The notes under the pieces: generated by a model
Database searches by the model: none
Seen by the model: the letters and a program-made list of their open reading frames with translations, nothing else
Told to the model about the DNA's origin: nothing
Source of the DNA: Thermanaeromonas toyohensis ToBE
Lineage (GTDB): Bacteria > Bacillota > DSM-521 > Neomoorellales > Neomoorellaceae
DNA: 64,000 nt
Direction: 5' to 3'
NCBI RefSeq assembly: GCF_900176005.1
Contig: NZ_LT838272.1
Span: forward strand, 1,197,587 to 1,261,586
Made by a program: the position numbers and the translations under genes
Shown here: positions 59,691 through 64,000 of the stretch, one piece after another
How the letters are laid out: each line of letters starts with the position of its first letter
How positions within the stretch are numbered: position 1 is the stretch's first letter

Positions 59691-61371
59691 GGAATAATTC
59701 CTCCTTGAGGTTTGTTTCCACTAGACCTGCGGGAGATGGCCTATTTTGAACCTTCAGGCGTATGTTTTTACCTGCGGTATAAAAGCCCCTCACCACATTG
59801 AACACTTGCTCTTCGATTACCTCAAGCTCAAGGTTTGTTTCAGGGTATCCTAATTCCTTAAGCCGCTTTTTAAGAAGTTCGAAGGCTCGGTTTCTAGCGT
59901 CCTCCAGGGTAAAGCGGGGAGAGATTTTTTCCTCCCATCCTACTTCGGGAATAAAAAGTCTACCTTGCTCGGTATCTGCAAAAAGGGTTAAGCTAGCTGT
60001 AGGTCGGCTTATGGCGGCACCTATGGCATTAGCTACTCCGGCAAGCTCAGGGACCTCTACCGGGAGTCTTAAGGCTTGAGCTAAAAAAGGTTTTAAGATA
60101 GGTGCAGGTGTTCCAACAACCAAGGCTTTGGTAGGTTGGAATTTTCGTCCCCTTAGGATTTCCCTTACAGTATATACTGGTCTTTGGTTAAGCTGGTGAA
60201 CAAGTCTGGTTACTACTTGGGCTATTCGCCTGGTGAATTCTTTTAGGATAGCTTCTGCTGTAGCTTGTAAGGATAGGTTTAGAGCCTTAGCTATATTTTG
60301 TAAGGCCTGTAAGGCTAGTTTAAGGTCCCCTAAACTTAGAAGGCCTAATACCACTAAAGCATCGGTAGGTGTAGGAGCTGGCCCACCTAAACAAGCTGGA
60401 GGACCCAAACGCTGGGGACCTATAGATAAAAAGCCATCCGCTACCCGAATTTGGCTATCGCCCCCCAACCCTATAGGGTAAGCCCAGAGGGAGCGGACCA
60501 GGGTGGGGTAAGGGCCTATATAAATTCCCTGAGGTTCAAATAGAGGTATACCTTCCGCGCAAAAAGCCACATCCGTAGTAGTACCACCTATATCTAGGAT
60601 TACTGCGTCCTCCTTAGTGGGTAGCAGAGCTAGAGCCCCCATTATACTGGCGGCCGGGCCCGAAAGGATAGTTTCTACGGGAGCACTTTTAGCAGCAGAA
60701 AGGGTCAGGGTGCCCCCATCTGCTTTAAGGATAAAGGGTTCTCTATTTACACTTTTTTCGGCCAAGTGGGCTTGGACAGCCTCAGCAAAGCGATGAAACA
60801 CCCGCCAGACAGCGCTATTTAAATAGGCTGTATAAACCCGCCGGGGGAAGCCCAACCGTCCAGACAAACGATGACCTAGGGTAATAAAATCATAATCTCC
60901 TTCCAAGAAGCTGGCTATTTGTACCTCGTGGGTGGGGTTACGGTTAGAGAATTTGCCTACTATGGCCAGGGAACGTAAGCCCCGGGCCCGGAGCTTCCGT
61001 TTAGCTAAAGCCAGTTCTTCCTCCCTTAAGGGTGAAGTTTCCCGCCCGCGGTGATCGATACTCCCCTGGAGGATAAAATTAAGTTGCCCACACTGTAAAA
61101 AAGAGGGATTAAGACCTGGTCCAGGTATCAGCAGCAACCCTACAGGTTCTGTTTTACCTTCTACAATAGCATTGGTACACACTGTAGTACTTAAGTTTAC
61201 CCGTTCTATTTGAGCAGGATTTATACCTTTTAATATTTCTTCCAGGGCTTCCTGCACGGAGGCTAAGAAGTTAAAAGGGTGGGTGGGTCGTTTAACGTAC
61301 CGGACCACGCGACCTTTAGATATGAGCACGGCATCGGTATGGGTACCGCCCATGTCTAGGCCTATGTACAT
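59683..61371 (-). CDS. Hydantoinase/oxoprolinase family protein (HyuA-like, N-terminal ATPase type)
   Basis: The 562-residue protein starts YIGLDMGGTHTDAVLISKGR, an ASKHA-fold phosphate loop, followed by RVNLSTTVCTNAIVEGK, then AVILDIGGTTTDVAFC and PIGLGGDSQIRVADG in the middle. This is the hydantoinase A/oxoprolinase family. The HyuB half is not encoded next to it; instead a deacetylase-like gene follows. Proteins like this may be ATP-dependent hydrolases of cyclic amides or activators of other enzymes. The ATG on the minus strand at 61371 faces the divergent dehydrogenase gene. Confidence 0.85.
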   Translation of the reverse strand: MYIGLDMGGTHTDAVLISKGRVVRYVKRPTHPFNFLASVQEALEEILKGINPAQIERVNLSTTVCTNAIVEGKTEPVGLLLIPGPGLNPSFLQCGQLNFILQGSIDHRGRETSPLREEELALAKRKLRARGLRSLAIVGKFSNRNPTHEVQIASFLEGDYDFITLGHRLSGRLGFPRRVYTAYLNSAVWRVFHRFAEAVQAHLAEKSVNREPFILKADGGTLTLSAAKSAPVETILSGPAASIMGALALLPTKEDAVILDIGGTTTDVAFCAEGIPLFEPQGIYIGPYPTLVRSLWAYPIGLGGDSQIRVADGFLSIGPQRLGPPACLGGPAPTPTDALVVLGLLSLGDLKLALQALQNIAKALNLSLQATAEAILKEFTRRIAQVVTRLVHQLNQRPVYTVREILRGRKFQPTKALVVGTPAPILKPFLAQALRLPVEVPELAGVANAIGAAISRPTASLTLFADTEQGRLFIPEVGWEEKISPRFTLEDARNRAFELLKKRLKELGYPETNLELEVIEEQVFNVVRGFYTAGKNIRLKVQNRPSPAGLVETNLKEELFHA

Positions 61372-61437
61372 AAGTTTCTTCCTCCCGCTTTATTGTACTT
61401 CTAGGAAGAGGGACTGGCAAGGGTTGGGACATAGGCG

Positions 61438-61465
61438 TAGCCCTAAGCTAGCCACGCTAGGGCTA
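61438..61465. promoter_or_regulatory. Inverted repeat in the divergent promoter region
   Basis: TAGCCCTA (61438-61445) and TAGGGCTA (61458-61465) are perfect 8-base arms 12 bases apart. The site lies between the divergently transcribed HyuA-like and dehydrogenase genes and overlaps the possible -35 box of the latter. It may be an operator; no regulator gene is adjacent. Confidence 0.4.
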
Positions 61466-61492
61466 GGCAGGGGGGACAGGATCACGTATAAT
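61464..61492 (+). promoter_or_regulatory. Promoter of the isocitrate/isopropylmalate dehydrogenase gene
   Basis: A perfect -10 box TATAAT (61487-61492) follows a weak -35 (TAGGCA, 61464-61469) after 17 bp. Transcription would start about 61500, giving a short leader. Confidence 0.55.
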
Positions 61493-61526
61493 AGGAAGGG
61501 CAACCAACTTTTTAACTGGAGGTGGC

Positions 61527-62540
61527 TTGCTTTTGCGGCATACGGTAACTTTAATTCCTGGAGATGGAACGGGGCCGGAGGTGATCGCTGCTGCCCGCCG
61601 GGTATTGGAGGCTAGCGGGGCCGAATTAGAATGGGAAGTAGTAGAGGCAGGGGAAACGGCCCTTAAGAAATACGGGGAGGTTCTCCCCTCAGAAGTACTT
61701 GATTCTATACGGCGTAATAAAGTAGCCCTTAAAGGTCCTATCACTACCCCGGTGGGTACCGGTTTCCGCAGTGTAAATGTAGCCTTACGCCAGGAGCTAG
61801 ATCTCTACGCTAATGTCCGGCCTTTCCGGAACTGGCCCAATGTCCCTTCGCGGTACCAAGGGGTAGATTTGGTAATCTTCCGGGAAAACACAGAAGATCT
61901 CTATGCGGGGATAGAGCATATGGTAGGTGAGGATGCTGCAGAGAGTATAAAAATTATAACTCGCAAAGGTTCTCAAAGGATAGCCAGGGCTGCCTTTGAG
62001 TACGCACGGAAAAACGGGCGCCGCCGAGTAACGGCTGGCCATAAGGCTAATATAATGAAACTCACGGACGGACTTTTCTTGCGTTGTTTTTATGAGGTAG
62101 CCCAAGAATATCCCGAAATAGAGGCTGACGATCGCATTATTGATAACTTGGCTTTACAGCTGGTACAGAAGCCGGAGCAATATGATGTATTGGTGCTTCC
62201 CAACCTTTACGGTGATATCCTTTCTGATCTCTGCGCTGGCCTTGTAGGGGGCCTGGGGATAGCCCCAGGTGCTAACCTAGGAGAAACAGCGGCTGTTTTT
62301 GAGCCTATACATGGAAGCGCGCCTAAATATGCGGGGCAGAACAAGGTTAATCCTTTGGCCACTATTTTATCTGGGGTAATGATGTTGGAATATCTGGGGG
62401 AAAGGGAAGCGGCAGAGCGCGTACGCCAGGCTATTATTCAAGTTTTACAGGAAGGTCAATATCTGACCTATGATCTGGGTGGTAGTGCAGGAACCCAGGA
62501 GATGGCAGATGCTATTGTAAGTCGTCTGGTTTCTATGTAA
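61527..62540 (+). CDS. NAD-dependent isocitrate/isopropylmalate dehydrogenase family protein
   Basis: The 337-residue protein has [14 protein letters not shown] at the start, [17 protein letters not shown], the substrate text [19 protein letters not shown] and the metal-binding [20 protein letters not shown], with [14 protein letters not shown] near the end. ENTEDLYAG favours isocitrate or homoisocitrate over isopropylmalate, so an NAD-isocitrate dehydrogenase feeding 2-oxoglutarate is the first choice. No leuCD genes are linked. The start is TTG at 61527 or 61533, after GGAGG. Confidence 0.88.
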   Translation: MLLRHTVTLIPGDGTGPEVIAAARRVLEASGAELEWEVVEAGETALKKYGEVLPSEVLDSIRRNKVALKGPITTPVGTGFRSVNVALRQELDLYANVRPFRNWPNVPSRYQGVDLVIFRENTEDLYAGIEHMVGEDAAESIKIITRKGSQRIARAAFEYARKNGRRRVTAGHKANIMKLTDGLFLRCFYEVAQEYPEIEADDRIIDNLALQLVQKPEQYDVLVLPNLYGDILSDLCAGLVGGLGIAPGANLGETAAVFEPIHGSAPKYAGQNKVNPLATILSGVMMLEYLGEREAAERVRQAIIQVLQEGQYLTYDLGGSAGTQEMADAIVSRLVSM

Positions 62541-62579
62541 AGGGAGGAGATAAAGTAAACTGGAAGGGCGAGGGAGGAA

Positions 62580-63278
62580 ATGGCGCTTTACGCTCTTGGA
62601 GACCTCCATCTGGGAAGGGATATGTCTATTTTCGGCCCAGAATGGCAAAACCACGAGCAAAGGATTGTAGAAGAATGGAAGGAACAAGTTAGGCCTGAAG
62701 ATACTGTATACTTACTGGGCGATCTTAGCTGGGCTATGAGGCTTGAGGAAGCCCTCCCGCACTTAAAATTAATAAAAAGCCTGCCTGGCCGAAAAAGGCT
62801 TCTTAAAGGCAATCACGATTATTGGTGGCAGACAGAAAAAAAGATGCGGGCTGCTATTCTGGATGAGGACTTCTCTCTGCTCAAACCGGAAGTGGTAGAA
62901 GGTGTGGCCATTTGCGGTACTCGGGGCTGGTTAGTACCGGAACACCCGCTTTTTAATCCCGAAACCGATGAAAGGGTTTACCGCCGGGAACTCATAAGGC
63001 TAGAACGCGCCCTAACAGATCTGCTTAGTGTTCGCCAGGACGGGGAACCTATTGTGGTTATGTTTCATTTTCCGCCCGCCCTTCCAGGGGTTTTTACCGG
63101 CTTTATCGAGCTTATGCTTAAGTACGGTGTAAGCCGATGTTATTATGCCCATCTTCACGGTCCGGACCGGTGGAAGGCCCTGGAAGGTCTCCACTGGGGG
63201 ATTGAATTCCATTTAGTGTCTGGCGATCACGTCGCTTTTCGACCAGTGCCTATTTACACCCAAGCCCTTCCTTCTTAA
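62580..63278 (+). CDS. Calcineurin-type metallophosphoesterase
   Basis: The 232-residue protein begins ALYALGDLHLGRDMSIFG (metal-binding D-H), then VYLLGDLSWAM, LLKGNHDYWW, VVMFHFPPAL and YYAHLHG, the five motif blocks of the metallophosphoesterase fold. The substrate cannot be told. The ATG follows GAGGGAGGAA and the gene lies 39 bases after the dehydrogenase. Confidence 0.9.
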   Translation: MALYALGDLHLGRDMSIFGPEWQNHEQRIVEEWKEQVRPEDTVYLLGDLSWAMRLEEALPHLKLIKSLPGRKRLLKGNHDYWWQTEKKMRAAILDEDFSLLKPEVVEGVAICGTRGWLVPEHPLFNPETDERVYRRELIRLERALTDLLSVRQDGEPIVVMFHFPPALPGVFTGFIELMLKYGVSRCYYAHLHGPDRWKALEGLHWGIEFHLVSGDHVAFRPVPIYTQALPS

Positions 63279-63317
63279 GTATAAGCGGTTTAGAAACTTT
63301 TTAGCTAATCTTACAGA

Positions 63318-63345
63318 GGTCCCTCGAGGGAGGGACCCCCTTTTT
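63318..63345 (+). terminator. Intrinsic terminator after the metallophosphoesterase gene
   Basis: GGTCCCT (63318-63324) and AGGGACC (63331-63337) form a stem of at least seven pairs, followed by CCC and five T residues. The opposite gene ends just beyond, so it may help both strands. Confidence 0.8.
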
Positions 63346-63868
63346 AGCTAGGCCGATCAAAATAGATGTTTTTCCCCGTGGCTGAGAGGGGAACCCCGAT
63401 TACTACTTCGGCATCGATGAACTTTAAGCGCCGGGCCAGTACACCAATACGGTACATGATACGGTTATCTACGTTTAATATGCTGGCTGTTTTAACAGCA
63501 GAACCTATAGCTATTCCTAAGTCAAGGAGACGCCAGACACATAAGGGGCCTGCAAACTCGGGCCCTTCCTGAACTTCACCCAGTTCGGCGCAGCGCGGCG
63601 CACCACAAGCACCACAATCTAGTCCGGTCTTTTGAGGATTTTTTAGGCCTATAAGAAGGACAGCTGCAGAGCGGCGCACGTTTTCGCCATCCCGGTCAAA
63701 ATTTTTACGGCCTGTTTGGCGGCCGTATTCCACCATGGCATCGGCTAATTTGTTTAGCTGTTCACCTTCCAATATTTCTAGCACTACGAAATCTTTTCCC
63801 GCAGCTTTGGGAGCTGTACGAGCAGCCAAAGCCATAAGTTCAGCTGCTGTACGTAAAATATTGGACAT
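63344..63868 (-). CDS. DUF2148 family iron-sulfur (ferredoxin-domain) protein
   Basis: The 174-residue protein has GLDCGACGAPRC near the centre and PLCVWRLLDLGIAIGSAVKTA, then NVDNRIMYRIG and a C-terminal AEVVIGVPLSATGKNIYFDR. This is the DUF2148 ferredoxin-domain family of anaerobes. The four cysteines can hold a [4Fe-4S] cluster. Function is not established. The ATG on the minus strand at 63868 has GGAGG just upstream (at about 63878-63882 in plus coordinates). The last 130 bases of the window hold a further AGAGGAAAGGTG near the edge, probably the ribosome site of a gene that lies outside. Confidence 0.88.
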   Translation of the reverse strand: MSNILRTAAELMALAARTAPKAAGKDFVVLEILEGEQLNKLADAMVEYGRQTGRKNFDRDGENVRRSAAVLLIGLKNPQKTGLDCGACGAPRCAELGEVQEGPEFAGPLCVWRLLDLGIAIGSAVKTASILNVDNRIMYRIGVLARRLKFIDAEVVIGVPLSATGKNIYFDRPS

Positions 63869-64000
63869 GGCACCAACCTCCTTCTTGAGTATTCTACATT
63901 CGACAGGGATTTATCAGAATCCTGTTGGCGAGCATTATCATTCTGGTACAATTATCCTACAAACATGCAAGGGAATCCAGTTTAAAGAGGAAAGGTGATT

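Overview
The window looks like a chromosomal segment of an anaerobic, probably thermophilic, Gram-positive bacterium of the Clostridia (Moorella / Thermoanaerobacterales-like). This rests on the gene families seen: ferredoxin-dependent 2-oxoacid and aldehyde oxidoreductases, an anaerobic benzimidazole (bza) cobamide operon under a B12 riboswitch, a Firmicutes ylxM-ffh-rpsP-khpA-rimM-trmD-rplS-lepB-rbgA-rnhB block, and strong GGAGG ribosome binding sites with many GTG/TTG starts. The species assignment is inference. No rRNA, tRNA, CRISPR array or intact insertion sequence was seen.

Layout. (1) 1-4470: the end of a lipoyl-dependent 2-oxoacid (or acetoin) dehydrogenase operon (E1 beta, E2), a small zinc-ribbon protein, HPr and Enzyme I of the PTS, and lipB, which can supply the lipoyl group needed by E2. 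(2) 4471-5041: a leader region with an operator-like palindrome pair, a 75-bp partial copy of ptsI, a promoter, a cobalamin riboswitch and its terminator. (3) 5042-14176: bzaA-bzaB-cobS-cobT-bzaC-bzaD-cblT-cblS, a nearly complete route for making, activating, attaching and salvaging the lower ligand of a cobamide. BzaC carries a DUF2284 extension. bzaE is not present here, so 5-methoxy-6-methylbenzimidazole is the predicted ligand.

(4) 14177-40065: an accessory catabolic region bounded by decayed DNA. It starts with an ISLre2-like transposase scrap and an IclR regulator, followed by a KDPG/KDPGal aldolase, a 2-keto-3-deoxygalactonate-type kinase, a sugar-type ABC importer, a class V aminotransferase, a flavodoxin-like protein, a poly-ferredoxin, a tungsten aldehyde oxidoreductase with its own MoaD-like protein, a DUF917 protein, an M29-like protein and a URO-D-family protein. 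Next comes an amino-acid oxidation module: alanine and leucine dehydrogenases, a four-subunit branched-chain 2-oxoacid:ferredoxin oxidoreductase, butyrate kinase, an aminotransferase, phosphate butyryltransferase and a threonine aldolase. Three matching 17-bp palindromes, one at each of three sites, suggest that the IclR protein controls itself, the sugar-acid operon and the distant aminotransferase.

(5) 40227-48164: a DUF401 membrane protein, then the conserved SRP/ribosome-maturation block, with an orphan NarL-type response regulator between rbgA and rnhB. (6) 48207-57963: an eleven-gene respiratory complex I operon (nuoABCDHIJKLMN) without the NADH-oxidising NuoEFG module. It sits between rnhB and yraN, which are commonly neighbours. 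(7) 57994-63868: yraN, a divergent pair (histone-deacetylase-like and hydantoinase/oxoprolinase-like), an isocitrate/isopropylmalate dehydrogenase, a metallophosphoesterase and a DUF2148 iron-sulfur protein.

How it may work together (inference): amino acids and sugar acids are oxidised to acyl-CoA, giving reduced ferredoxin and ATP by substrate-level phosphorylation (Ptb/Buk). Reduced ferredoxin from VOR and AOR could feed the NuoEFG-less complex I to build an ion gradient. The cobamide operon serves B12-dependent enzymes.
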